Shown here in pieces: positions 48,152-59,777 of a DNA stretch of 64,000 bases. Below the pieces are notes generated by a model that was not told where the DNA came from, made no database searches, and saw nothing but the letters and a program-made list of their open reading frames with translations. The stretch comes from Utricularia gibba (Eukaryota > Streptophyta > Magnoliopsida > Lamiales > Lentibulariaceae). Both the position numbers and the translations under genes were made by a program. The first letter of the stretch is position 1, and every line of letters begins with the position of its first letter. The DNA is taken from assembly GCA_002189035.1 (NCBI GenBank), contig CM007989.1, forward strand, positions 992,001 through 1,056,000, written 5' to 3'.

Positions 48152-49955
48152 ATGGCTTCACTCAGCGTCCCTCCGATGAGCTCTGTTCTCCGGTTCGTGT
48201 TAATTTTTGTTTGGTGCTTCTGTCTGGGCGACGTTGGTGCTGGCGGGGTTGGGAGGAGAGGGCCTTTGGGGAAATTTGAACAGAGAGAGTTTGATCTCTT
48301 CAAGCTCTCTCTGCAGTGGCCAGGAACATATTGCTCGAGAACACGGCGATGCTGCTCCTCAAACGGCTGTTGTCATGGGTAATATTTTTTAAAAAAATTG
48401 AGTTGGTATTTCTGAAAATTGATTGATGCCTGCTTTTCCATTTGTGTGATTTGAGGAAATGGGGTGTTATCAAGAATGGTTTTAATCTCTGTCTGTAAGT
48501 TACGTCCAGTCTGCGTAGGAATGCTGTTGAAATTTCTGATTGGTACCTTTCCCCTTTTTGTCAGTTCAAATAAGCTGCCAGGATTCACAATCCGTAAGTT
48601 TGTCTGATTTGATTTTCAATTTTTAAGGATGTTTCGGATGTGATTCCATGGAATGCAAAGCAGCTTCTTACAGTTCGTTGAATGCAGATGGGCTTTGGCC
48701 AGATTATAATGATGGGAGCTGGCCGTCATGTTGCGCTGGTAAAAGATTTGATGCGAATGAGGTGCTTCTTCTAGAATCTCATGTGAAATCCAAGATTCGA
48801 AAATAAAAAAGTTTAGCGAAACTAAGGAACAGTACTGTTATCCGTTCCTGTCTAGGTTCCGTTTGTATGTAAGTCCTCATCCTTTTAGATTGAAATCCGC
48901 AGATTTCCACATTGCAAGAAGGATTGGACAAGTATTGGCCATCTTTGAGCTGCAGCTCCCCAACAAATTGTCATGGTGGAAAAGGATTATTTTGGGAACA
49001 TGAGGTTGGTAGTTAATTCAAGTTCTAAACTCAATTGCTCATATAAATGTTACCTGGAACTAATATGCGCCTCGTTTCCTTTCATGGCTCAACCGCGAAT
49101 CGTCGGTAAAAGTGGGGTAAATCTCTTCCTTAGGGAAATCCAGATTGCTGAATCAGTTATTGATTAGTGTAAGAGGATCTAACTTTTTTTCCTGGTTTCT
49201 ATATTCTTTAGAAAAGCATGGAACCTGTGCTTCTTCAGTGACAGGGGACGAATACAGCTACTTCTTGACGACTATTAATCTGTATCTCAAATATAATGTG
49301 ACTGTAAGAAGCCACTTTGCCACCATGGTTTCCTTTCTGCAATAAAAGATTTGCTGCTCTTCTTAGGACAAACTGGGAAACTTCAATGTAAATTCATCTA
49401 TCAATTTTGTTTTGCAGGAAGTTCTGAAAGAAGCTGGATATGTGGCATCCAATAAGGAAACTTATCCTTTGGGAGGAATAGTGGAGGCTATTCAAAATGC
49501 CTTCCATGCTACTCCTGAATTACAATGCTCCTCAGGCGCAGTCCAGGAACTTCACTTGTGCTTCGACAAGAATTTTAAGGTCTTTTTCTACTCATGTATC
49601 GGAATCAGCCCGCCATTGCTTTCTTCCATTTTCCTGACTATTCGATATTCTTATAGAAAGCACTGCATAGTCGATGTTGCAGCACTAATATGCTGGATTC
49701 CCATTCATCCATTTCTTCCTCTCTAATATCTGTTTGCTTCATACAGCCTAGAGACTGTGAAGCTGCTTCTGGAAATGCATGCCCCAAATATGTGAGCCTG
49801 CCAGAATTCATCTCCTCCGGTGAGATCCCATCTTCCCACATTTGGATCTTGGGTTGGGAGTGAGATGAAATGGCTGACCAAGTGCATGTTTTCTTTGTGC
49901 AGAAGTTGTCAACGTTGAAGCCCAAGACACGGACTCAGCTTTTACCTATCGCTGA
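48152..49955 (+). CDS. S-like ribonuclease T2 (RNS2-like)
   Basis: Secretory-pathway RNase; RNS2 of Arabidopsis works in the vacuole in rRNA turnover. Exons: 48152-48378, 48565-48593, 48688-48761, 48903-49008, 49212-49303, 49418-49579, 49747-49819 and 49903-49955, total 271 residues. It has a signal peptide (about 1-30), then [21 protein letters not shown] is FTIHGLWPDYN, split between exons 2 and 3, with the first catalytic His intact. CAS II is KHGTC with the second catalytic His and the Glu and Lys before it. Oddity: the residue usually Trp in HEWEKHGTC reads Val (HEVEKHGTC), at the exon 4/5 junction. The donor GTTG|GTAG is needed to keep frame; the nearer GAG|GTTGG would break it. The C-terminal part includes [14 protein letters not shown] and [10 protein letters not shown], as in RNS2. 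Confidence 0.87.
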
Positions 49956-51007
49956 GAAAAGGGAACTAAACGAGAACCACTGCTGGAGTTTGCAGATCAG
50001 CATGCTTTCTCATCATGTCGATAGACCTGGCAAACGAATCATTGTATATTAATCAATAAGCATGGCTTCTCAAACGGGTGCTTCTCCATTTCCTAGCAGC
50101 AGCTAAATCAAACACCCAACAAAACAGGGAGGGAGGTGAATCAACAGTTAAATAAAGAAAATCTCCTTATTTAATTATGTTATCTTTTCATTCGTAATCA
50201 ATATGAAATATCGTTATTAATCTTAACTACTAATTTGGAAGTTAGGGTTTGATGATAAATAATAATATTATTTAGATAAAGATTTGTATCTTTATAAGTT
50301 ATATTTTATAATAAATATAATTAAAAGTTTATATATGTGGTACAAGATAAAGAGTTCAATAAAATATATAATTAAATATAAAATGAATTTTTAAAACACT
50401 AGGCATTGTCATTATTGATGAATTCTCTCTTTTTTTATTATTATAGATGGTGGGTCGACCGTTAATTATTTGCTTAGTAAATAATATAATTAATTAGTTA
50501 AAAAATTAATCATCACGATTCGAGTAATTGAGAGATCAAGTTAATTACACACCGAGTTTTGGAGCATCTTGAATGATTGAAATGCACGTGTTTGGATAGA
50601 TACATTAAGCTTCCCACAACTCTAATGTGGAAAAAAAAAGAAAGTAAAATAAAACGAAACGGAAAAGGTAAATGAGAGAGAGAGAGGGGGAAGCGGTGGA
50701 CTGGAGAATCGCTGAAGAAAGATTCAGATTGAAGCCCTAATCAGATTTGGCACTTCCCTTCTGCAGAATCAACGATTCTGAAGGTTTTCGGTGAGTGCGC
50801 TTGGGTTGTCAGCTTCAGGTTTCGAGTTTTTGTTTTTTCAATCATTGTCACCGAGGATCGCTTGCTGGTAATTTGAAAAACGGTTTTCCTGTTGTTGTTT
50901 GCTTTCTCGCTGTGCAGGTTTCGGATCTAGCTGATTTCCCTGTAGGAGGGGGAGGATTTGTGATTAGATCCGCTGCTGTAAGTTGTATCTGGATTCGTTT
51001 TTGGCCG
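49956..51007. other. Intergenic: RNase T2 3' flank and auxilin leader
   Basis: AT-rich spacer (50140-50500), then the promoter and 5' leader of the auxilin-like gene, which starts near a (GA)n tract at 50672-50688. The leader seems to contain an intron beginning near the GTGAGTGCGC at 50791 and ending at the CAG near 50920. Confidence 0.5.
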
Positions 51008-54000
51008 ATGGATGATTTGGATGTGTTGGCGCGGGATTTTGGGTTCGGGAATCGTGGGAAAGCCAATCCGATGAAGCCTGCTTCGACGGATCGACGGCCT
51101 GCTGATAACTCATTGCTCAGCGATGTGTTTGGTGGTCAACCCAAGTATTCGACCACTTCGACCTCCAGGAGTACTGCCAACCAGTCGCTGGGCAGGGATT
51201 TTGATTACGATTCCATTTTTAATTCATCTTCAGGGAGTGAATTTAAGAATGTCAGCAGCGGCAAGAAGTCTTCAGGGCCTGCGTTTGATAAACCTATCTA
51301 TGACGATGACATTTTTGATGGCTTGCCCGGGTTGAAGAGCAAACCAGCTGCTTCATCAATCAGGTTTGATGATGACGTGTTTGTTCCTGCTTCGCAGACA
51401 GCAAAGAGTCAGAACCATGATGTGGGGTTTGATGATCTGTTGGGCAATTTGGGAAGGAACGAGAAGGCTGAGGAAAGCTTCACCAGTTCGGTTAAGTTTG
51501 ACTCGTCTTCCCAGGGTTTTGATGATTTATTAGCGGGTTTTGGAGGTCAAAGTTCTCATTCTAACAATAGGTACGTCAATAATCCCTATGATGATGGCAC
51601 TTCTTTGGTCTGGCATCCATATGGATTTTATGATAAATCACATTCGCTCATAGGAAGCCATGTTTCAGTATGGCATAGAGGAGGAAATGTGTTACATTAT
51701 CTCACTAATGCTGTAATTTAGGTGAGCCAGTCCCTGGATAGGATTTCAAATATTTGATTGTGCAGAATGTATGCATTCTTTGAAGTATGATTTTTTCATT
51801 GTTAGCAAAAGTTTGCTCTTCAACTAGGTGGGGGCAATCTTTGACTTGAGTTTTTTTTGTGAATACAATTGATGGTGCAGACCAACTTCAGACTCACATT
51901 GGAGCTCAATGCCAACCATTGGTTCAAAGAAAAAGACTGTGCTAGATGATCCCTTTGTAGTTCTTGAGACTAATTCTGCCCCGCCTCAATCATCTTCTCA
52001 GATGGCCGCTGATCCATTGGAAGATATAGATAAATTTAGTAAATCTAAAAGTGTGAAGCCTGAAGTGTCATCTGGTGGTGGTGGAGCGTTTGATGACTTG
52101 GACCCCCTTGGTGCTCTTGGAAGGTCTTCAAGAAAGGATAATTTAGGCGATGATGAGATGCAAAGATCTTCATCTGGATATTCAGAGAACCAAGGGGACA
52201 ATATTCATCAGGATGGTTTTCCGAAATCTTCCTTTTTTGATCCTCCAAAGGATCCAAACGATTTAAAGAAAAATGTTCAAACTTCCAGCTCATCTCAATA
52301 TCACGGAACAGGGCCAAAAGCAGATACAGCTTCAACATCTGACACTGGGGCTGATCAGTTTGGAGATGTATGGCTTACTGTTTCTGAGATTCCTCTTTTT
52401 ACCCAGCCTTCAACAGCTCCACCCCCATCACGTCCTCCCCCACCCATACCTCGGAAAGAACCAGTTCCAGAGTCAGGATCCTTCGGTTCAAGTGCTCGAA
52501 GAAAAGGTGGTGAATTTTCTTCCCCTCCAAAATACCCTGACAGTTTTCAGAATTCGAAGATGCCCAACAAGGGGCCTCCATTATCACAGTTTGATGAGCT
52601 TGAGGATTTTGCCATGAGTAGAGCTCAGGGAGATTTCGAGGAAAATGCACATGCATCAGATGCAAGCATGTACTCTGCAGCTGCTGCTTCTGCTGCTGCC
52701 ATGAAGGACGCTATGGACAAGGCCGAGGCAAAGTTCCGCCATGCCAAGGAAGTACGTGAAAGAGAGTCCGCAAAGGCTGCTAGGAATAAGGAGTCTTTTC
52801 CCTTAGACAAAGACTTGCTTGATGAAGAAGAGAAGGAACTCAGGGAAAAACAGGAGAAATTGGAATTTGAAAGGAAACAAAAAGAAGAAGAAAGGGAGCG
52901 GCAAAGGCTTGAAAGTGAAAAGAGAAGGGAAATCGAAAGGGAGAAGGCTAGACAGGCAGTAGAAAGGGCTACTCGAGAGGCTCGTGAGAGGGCTGCTGCT
53001 GAAGCTCGCATGAAGGCTGAAAGGGCTGCCGTTGAAAAGGCTAATGCTGATGCACGAGAGCGTGCAGAGAGAGCGGCAGTTCAAAGAGCCCAAACTGAAG
53101 CTCGAGAGAGGGCCGCTGCGGAAGCTAAAGAGAGAGCTGATAAAGCTGCAGCGGAAGCTAGAGAAAGAGCTGCAGCGGCAGCAAAGGAAAAAGAACAACG
53201 GGAAAAGGCTGAAGCAAGGCGTCGAGTTGAGCGTGCTGCTGTTGAAAGGGCTACAGCGGAGGCCAGGCAGAGAGCTGCTGCAGAGGCTCGTGAAAAAGCT
53301 GCAGCAGCTGCTCGTGAAAAGGCCGCAGCAGCGACTCAGATGGCTCAAGAAAAGAATGACGATGATTTGGAGTCATTTTTTAGCAGTGGTCGAGCAAGCA
53401 GCGCACCAAAAGCAAGGACAAGCCCATTTGTGAGTCATAATGCAGCACATACTCTGATTCAGTGTCTCAATCTATTTCTTCTTTTTCAGTATTTCTAATG
53501 TTTTTTTTTTCATTCAGGATCCTTTCTTTGAACAACAATTCCCGAGCAAAGTTGTTCCAGAAAGTACGAGGGAGCACCAACGTCAGGAGGAACGTATTCT
53601 AGCATGAAAAAAGCTTCTTCTAGCACTAATATTGTTGATGATCTTTCCGCTATTTTTCGGGGTACATCTTTTTTCAAGCAGTAGGAAAATTTTCTCGTTA
53701 TAGAAATTCCCTTCACTTGGTTTTCTGATTTTATCATGATCTTTTGTCTTAAGCTGGTCCCTCAAGTGGAGAATTCCAGGAGGTTGAAGGAGAATCCGAA
53801 GAGAGAAGAAGAGCAAGGATGGAGCGCCACCAACGCACACAAGAGAGAGCAGTATGTCTCAATGTCTTGGATTTCTCCTAATTGCTCAAGTTAACATTTT
53901 CTTTCTGGGCGTGTTCTGTTCCTACCTGTGTTTATATCCTGCATCTGATTTTCAGGCTAAAGCGCTTGCTGAAAAAAATCAGCGGGACATCCAGGCTCAG

Positions 54001-54759
54001 AAGGAACAAGAGGAAAGACATGTGAGTCACTAATAACTTGTGGTGTTCTCTAATTCCTGGATCCTTTAGGTATGAGGCTCTTTCTCCTCACATCATAATA
54101 ACTTCATAATAGAGATACGCTGAGATGCTGGACGTTGAAATCAAGCGCTGGGCTGCTGGCAAAGAAGGAAATTTGCGTGCTCTTCTTTCTACTTTGCAAT
54201 ATGTGAGTTCCATGAATTTACAGTACCAAAAGAATAACTTTAATACTGAATAGCAATGTACGTAAAGTTGAGCTAATTTTTCAGATGAAGAAGCCTGCGT
54301 TTGTTTCTACGAAGGAATTTCAAAACTATCGTTGAATTTTTTTTTTTTTTTGTAGAGATGTGAAGTGGTATTGTTTCGTTTTGCATTGCAGGTGCTTTGG
54401 CCTGAATGTGGTTGGCAGCCTGTTTCTTTGACGGATTTGATAACTGGGGCCAACGTCAAGAAAGTCTACAGAAAAGCCACCCTCTGTATCCACCCTGATA
54501 AGGTGCAGCAAAAGGGCGCTACTCTTCAACAGAAGTATATTGCCGAAAAGGTTTTTGATCTGCTCAAGGTAGTACTTGGCACTCTTTTCTTTACTGGCGT
54601 CTTAAATTTCAAATACAAAGCACAAGTTATAAGCATTCCATTCAAATGCACACCGCAAACAAAGAGCTGCACAAAATGGCTGCTGCCTGTTTTATTTTTA
54701 AACCTGGAATTTCAATGTAGGAGGCCTGGAACAAGTTTAATTCAGAGGAGCTCTTCTGA
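51008..54759 (+). CDS. Auxilin-like J-domain protein, with a frame break in exon 3
   Basis: Auxilin-related cochaperone that recruits HSC70 to remove clathrin coats from vesicles. Exons: 51008-51570, 51881-53429, 53518-53661, 53754-53851, 53956-54021, 54113-54202, 54392-54568 and 54721-54759; expected length about 908. It starts [17 protein letters not shown]. The N-terminal half has repeated FDDL/LLG and DPF-like acidic clathrin or adaptor motifs. Residues about 560-690 are an Ala/Glu/Arg-rich coiled coil. The C-terminal J domain (838-908) contains [29 protein letters not shown] with the catalytic HPD at about 871-873, and ends [12 protein letters not shown]. Oddity: exon 3 switches frame between [10 protein letters not shown] and [14 protein letters not shown]. 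One base appears to be missing near the GGG at 53570-53572; read literally, translation ends at 53605. All later exons keep frame. Confidence 0.9.
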
Positions 54760-56780
54760 ACTCTGCAACAATTTACATTTTGGTGGACGATCCCCTTCAT
54801 TCCATTAGCCAGATGCTTCTTTTATGCGTGCCGCAGAGGATGATCTTATTGTAGTGTGAGGAACCAGGAACGAGAGGTCCTACTTCATATGAGTTTTGTG
54901 AAACTTAAACCTATCCACCCATATGCACAGGTGACATCTCTTCTGCTGCCGCTGCTCCCCCCTTATCCATATTTGTTGCACCATATCCTGGCTATGCATA
55001 ACAGGTACAGGAAAGATGAAATGCAGTGATTTCTTGCCGCTTTTTGTAGTGCTGGGTCCTCCCCAGCCAATTCTTTATTCTTGTATGATGTGTGGCTTGT
55101 AACTGCTGTTACCTGTTTTGTCCATCTTTACCATGCAATCTCAACTTTGATTCCCCTTTCCTGTTACACGCAGCGCACAGATACATACAGAGGGTCCTTG
55201 TTCCTTGACGTTTATGCTATATTACTGTTTCCATGGTGCTAGTTTATTATTTCTGTACTAAGAATCAATGTTCTGGGAATTTTCGAAATTTATTTCTATT
55301 TTTCAAAAAATAAAAATATTTTTTATTTTTAAATTATATTAGAAAAATTATTTTTAGAAGAGTAAGTATTTTATTTCTATGTTTACATTTTATTTTTACA
55401 ATTTTTTAGAATATTTATGATCTATTTTTATTTATATAAATTATTTTTACCTTTTTAAAATATTTTTTAAAAAATACAAATAAAGTCTCAAAATATTTAG
55501 AACAGTGGTTGAGTGAGAGGAAACGTCATGCTCCAGAAGATGTTATACGCACTCATGGCAGCAGCCCAACCTGCCAACAGAGAACGGAAGTTCTTGATGC
55601 GTCTGATCCGCATTATCAACTTTCAGATAATTCTGGGGTGAAAGGGAACTTAGAGTCCATACGGTTGCTTAAAAGCTCAGACGCTCCATCGTTGCCACAT
55701 CCTTGCAAAGGTACCAATTTCTTAGAAGGGTTTCTAGCTGCAGTGGACCAGTTTCACTATCATCATCTCCTCTGCTTTTCAAGTCCATCTGTGAAGATGC
55801 AAAGAACCACAGAAGTTAGCTCAAATGTATTTCCTAAAGCGATAAGCAACTGAAAACCATGTCACCAAGATTCCTGTTGTATGAAAAATCTACCACCTCC
55901 ATAAGAATTTACGCCGAGCATGCGACCAATTCCTTCATCAATTCAGTTTATAGCTCATCTGATTCCCAATTAAAAAAAAGTAGCAAACTCACAGATAAAG
56001 GCATTATTATCATTCTAACCGCTGGGTAGGAGGAGAGTATCGATCGCTTCACATTCGTGGCTCCTGACCGCTGGGTTCTTTTCAGATCGGTTTCCGAATT
56101 AGAAAATGCTTTTCCTTCAGCAACAACACCAGCAACGTCACTTCATAACGGTTTCCTTTCATGTCCTGATCGCCGTCGTACCAAAGGCGAAGAGACTGCA
56201 CCCGCTGCAGAGCACAAAATTAGGGTTCAGACCTGACTTCCCGGAGGGACGCGGATCCGCCATCTTATGTTTGAAGAACAATAATAAATAATCCATTTAC
56301 AACAATAATTTTGAAATTTAAATATCTTATTGATTGTCCTTTGAATAAAAAAATAATTTCAAAATACAAAATATGAAAATTCAAATAATTTTAATTATCG
56401 AAGTAGGCATAAATGAATAATGTGTTTTGATTTCTATCAAATATTTAAAGTATTGCCATTAAAAACAGTTATTACGCCATTGACGGACACAGCAGGCGGA
56501 AGTTTCGTCGCCGACCTTTCCGAGACGACGACGTGTTTGTCAGAGCAACGGACGCGGCTTCTGTTTCAAGCTTCGAGCTCTTTCTGTTCTCAGAACAGAA
56601 TGCCATGCTATATAAATCGGCGCACTTTGCGTGATGTTCTTCTTCTCATCTAGATCCGATTCTGGTCATCACGATTGATTTCGTTTGAGATTCTGCTTTT
56701 TCTTTTTTAATCTTGATTCTCTGTATATGGAGGGTTGCGTTGTCGACGATTCTCTGCATCTGGTGGTTGTTTGGTGAAAA
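54760..56780. other. Intergenic region between auxilin-like and MCU genes
   Basis: The auxilin-like 3' UTR, then an AT-rich stretch (55270-55500). A 114-codon open frame at 55509-55853 (plus) has no recognised homology. 56270-56420 is again AT-rich and 56440-56780 is the likely MCU promoter and leader. No RNA gene was recognised. Confidence 0.5.
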
Positions 56781-57717
56781 ATGTGGAGAAATCCATGCGC
56801 TCGTTGGTTGAAGCACGTGCCGCGGCTTCATTGGTCGAATCATCGCCGAATCGGACTATTGGAATCGCCGTTACAGAGGCTGTGCACCGTAACCGGGAGC
56901 GATGGCGCTAGGAACGGCGAAGAGAATGGATTGACGTCCGCGGAGGCGAGGAAGCTGATGAGGCTAGTGAATGTGGAGGCCTTGAAGGACAAACTCGGCG
57001 TCGAGCACAAGGAAATGATCTCCTACACCGAATTGTTGAACGCATGCGAGAATTTAGGCGTGGCTAAATCGCCTGAGGAAGCGGCCGCGTTCGCGAAGGT
57101 TCTAGATGAAGCCGGCGTCGTCCTCCTTTTCCGCGACAAAGTATATCTTCATCCCGACAAGGTAATTCCCGGTCCCCGATTTTGAAAGTTTCCCCAAATC
57201 AGACCGAAACCGACCGTAATTTCTCATCATTTTATTTCAGGTGGTTGAATTGGTGAGAAGAGCCGTACCGCTCGCACTCCTACAAGAAGACGATCCAACC
57301 AAAGAGGAACTGAAGAAACTCCACCAAAAGAAAGAAGAAATCGATCGTTTGGCGCAGAAACAGGTACGCCGCGTCTTGTGGACGGGGCTCGGTGCTTCAC
57401 TCATTCAAGTTGGGTTGTTCTCCCGATTAACATTCTGGGAATTCTCATGGGACGTGATGGAGCCAATCGCGTTCTTCACGACCACCAGTGGATTAGTAGT
57501 AGGATACGCCTACTTCCTCTTCACTTCCAGAGATCCGACCTACGAAGATATGCTGAAGCGCCTCTTCATTTCCCGGCAGAGGAAGCTGATTAAGAAGCAC
57601 AATTTTGACATCAGCAGATACTTAGAGCTGCAGAGGAAATGCAAGCTCCCCCTCGCCCCCGTCAGGAGGCAGAACGACGGAGTTGGACCGCAACTTCACG
57701 ACCTAAGTGACGCCTAA
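56781..57717 (+). CDS. Mitochondrial calcium uniporter (MCU) protein
   Basis: Pore-forming subunit of the mitochondrial inner-membrane calcium channel. Exons 56781-57161 and 57241-57717 encode 285 residues. The N-terminus ([18 protein letters not shown]) is an Arg/Trp-rich presequence. A soluble matrix domain follows, then a coiled coil ([20 protein letters not shown]). Two membrane helices flank the selectivity loop: TM1 about 172-190, then WDVMEPI at 197-203 (the DIME motif, with Val for the usual Ile and the key Asp and Glu intact), then TM2 to about 220. The C-terminus is a basic helix ([20 protein letters not shown]), as in plant MCUs. Plants have several MCU paralogs; which one this is cannot be told here. 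Confidence 0.92.
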
Positions 57718-58044
57718 CTTCCCACTTCAAGCAGTTTACAGTTGACTAATAATTAATTAAACTACTGCTTTTAGCATAATGGGATTCTTCTTCTGATTGG
57801 TCGCAGCTTTTTTTTTTCTTTTCTATATTCTTGTTATGAGACGATGTGAAACCGTGGGTGAGCGCACACGGAAGTAGAAAACTCAGTGCTGTAGGAAATC
57901 TATTTCTGGAAATCAGGTGGGGACAAGGATAAGGTTGCTTTTGTTACATATGTGTTCTTCGATCTGGGGCCTTGTTCTTCATTGAGTTGACGATTCATCA
58001 GATTTGGTGAAAAGGGGTTCTTCATTGATCTATTCTGCAGAGCG

Positions 58045-58828
58045 ATGTCGGCTTCTTCACCTCTTAATCTTATCTCTTTGGGTGCCCAGCACCTCAATGC
58101 TTCGAGCCAAAGCCAATGCAAGCTTTTCCTCCCTCCTACTCCAGCTAACTATTCCTTGAAATCATCTGAACCCATCGCGGATTGGGTCTGGAAAGCTCCG
58201 GTTTCCGTGCCCAGAGCTGTTTCCGCTGTCGAGTACTCTGACACTGCCGAAAGGGTAAGTGGGTCTTTTCCTTGAAAACTGTGGCGTTGTGATCAAAGAA
58301 TGCTTTTTGACTGTGTTTGGGGCGAACAGGAGGCAGTGGAAGCTGGGATCAGAGTCAAGTATCATTTTCTTGTGGCGAATGCAAAGTTTATGCTGGATGA
58401 GGAGGAGCATTTCCAGGAGTTGATGGCTGAGCGCCTCCGAAACTTCGGGGAGAGGAACAAGGAGCAGGACTTCTGGCTGGTGATTGAGCCCAAGTTCTTG
58501 AACAAGTTTCCTGAAATCACCAGGAGACTCAAGAGACCAGCTGTTGCTCTTGTTTCGACTAATGGCCCCTGGATAAGGTGACCCTCAATGTGCTCAACTG
58601 CTGTTCTCGGCTTCTTTCTTCTAATCTATTTGATGCAGGTTCATGAAGCTGAGACTAGACAGAGTCTTGGAGGGCAGCTTTCAAGCAGAGGCTTTCGATG
58701 AAGCATTGGCTTCCAATCCTCCTGCTAGTCTCGAGTTCGATAAGCCTGAGAATTGGACTGCTCCATACCCAAAGTACCAATCCGGATGGTGGGACCCTTA
58801 TCTTCCCACCAAGGCATCTGAGGTATGA
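58045..58828 (+). CDS. YCF54: YCF54-like plastid protein (chlorophyll cyclase partner)
   Basis: Chloroplast protein that stabilises the Mg-protoporphyrin monomethyl ester cyclase (CHL27/AcsF) during chlorophyll synthesis. Exons 58045-58254, 58330-58577 and 58639-58828 encode 215 residues. The first 60 residues are a Ser/Pro-rich transit peptide. The YCF54 domain begins at YHFLVANAKFMLDEEEHFQELMAERLRNF and continues with DFWLVIEPKFLNKFPEI and RPAVALVSTNGPWIRFMKLRLDRVL. A plant-specific C-terminal extension ends in WTAPYPKYQSGWWDPYLP. All introns are GT-AG and keep frame. The gene is downstream of MCU in the same orientation, with an ordinary 330-bp spacer. Confidence 0.92.
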
Positions 58829-59777
58829 AGATTCCGTTCGATTAGGTTCCCCCGGCTCATCTCGCCGCCGCTGAAAACTCCGATGCTAACTCGGCGCCCG
58901 GCGATTGTGGATCTTCAGATCAAACTTTTAAGAGTGATGAACATTACACCGTTCTATCCAAATTCAGATCACACTATAATAAAGATCCCAAAATCTGGTA
59001 GAAGAAAACGACCTCCACTTCCTCCCGGTCACACGCTTCATAATTACCAGCTTACAATGAACCTGTGTCCTCGCCTAATCATGCTTATTTCGCCTTGATC
59101 GCCGATTCACTCAAGCAAATTAGCCGACAGAAATTCGCAAATTAGGGTTTCCAGGCAAAGCAGTTTGGGGTGTGAATCTCAGACGACAAACACGACCACC
59201 AATTCGTTCTCCGTGCACGTCACTACGATTCCTTCATTCTCAATTTCTCCAGAGCATCGGCTTATCGTGCCCGGTGGTTCATAAAATATTCAACCCCAAA
59301 TTTCCAGAATCACAACGTTAAAGCCGTCTCACTTGGGAATATTCCTACTATACTGAGCCAATGCAGCCACCGACCGGCAGAGCAACATCATCTACTAACC
59401 CGCTTCCGACGCCGCACGGCGCAAAATGAATTTGCTCCACCTCCAGTGCAGAATTTACAAGAAAGCAGACCCAAGGAGTGTTGAGCCTGTATCATGTCTC
59501 TGTCAAAATTTGGGCCAGGCCGCGAGCCCTCTTGGCCTCCTATCAAAACCGGGTTAACCCGGATTTATACCTAACCCGTCCCCATTTGGCCAGCTCAGAC
59601 AACAAATCCTGTGAAATTACAAGCAACCACTTTGCCTTGCCTAAAGTGGTTACTTTTTCATCTGAAATATATACACTAGTGAAGAAACACAGAAAACCAC
59701 ACCCACAGTCATCCTGTCTAAAGATGAAGTTGGATCATACTTACAAACACAATCAGCAGCAGCAGCAGTTCTTCTGC
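58829..59777. other. Convergent region between YCF54 and TRF-like genes
   Basis: The two 3' flanks meet here. Open frames at 58883-59098 and 59478-59813 are short and unmatched; the second overlaps the last exon of the TRF-like gene on the other strand. A short (CAG)n run lies at 59756-59768. Confidence 0.5.

Noticed and set aside
48058-48279. Upstream overlapping ORF before the RNase T2 start
   Set aside because: A TATA box at about 48090 puts transcription start downstream of its ATG, so it is probably not in the mRNA.
52803-53348. 181-codon minus-strand frame inside the auxilin-like gene
   Set aside because: It is the antisense shadow of the Ala/Glu/Arg-rich coiled-coil exon; its Ser/Phe/Leu-rich composition is explained by that.
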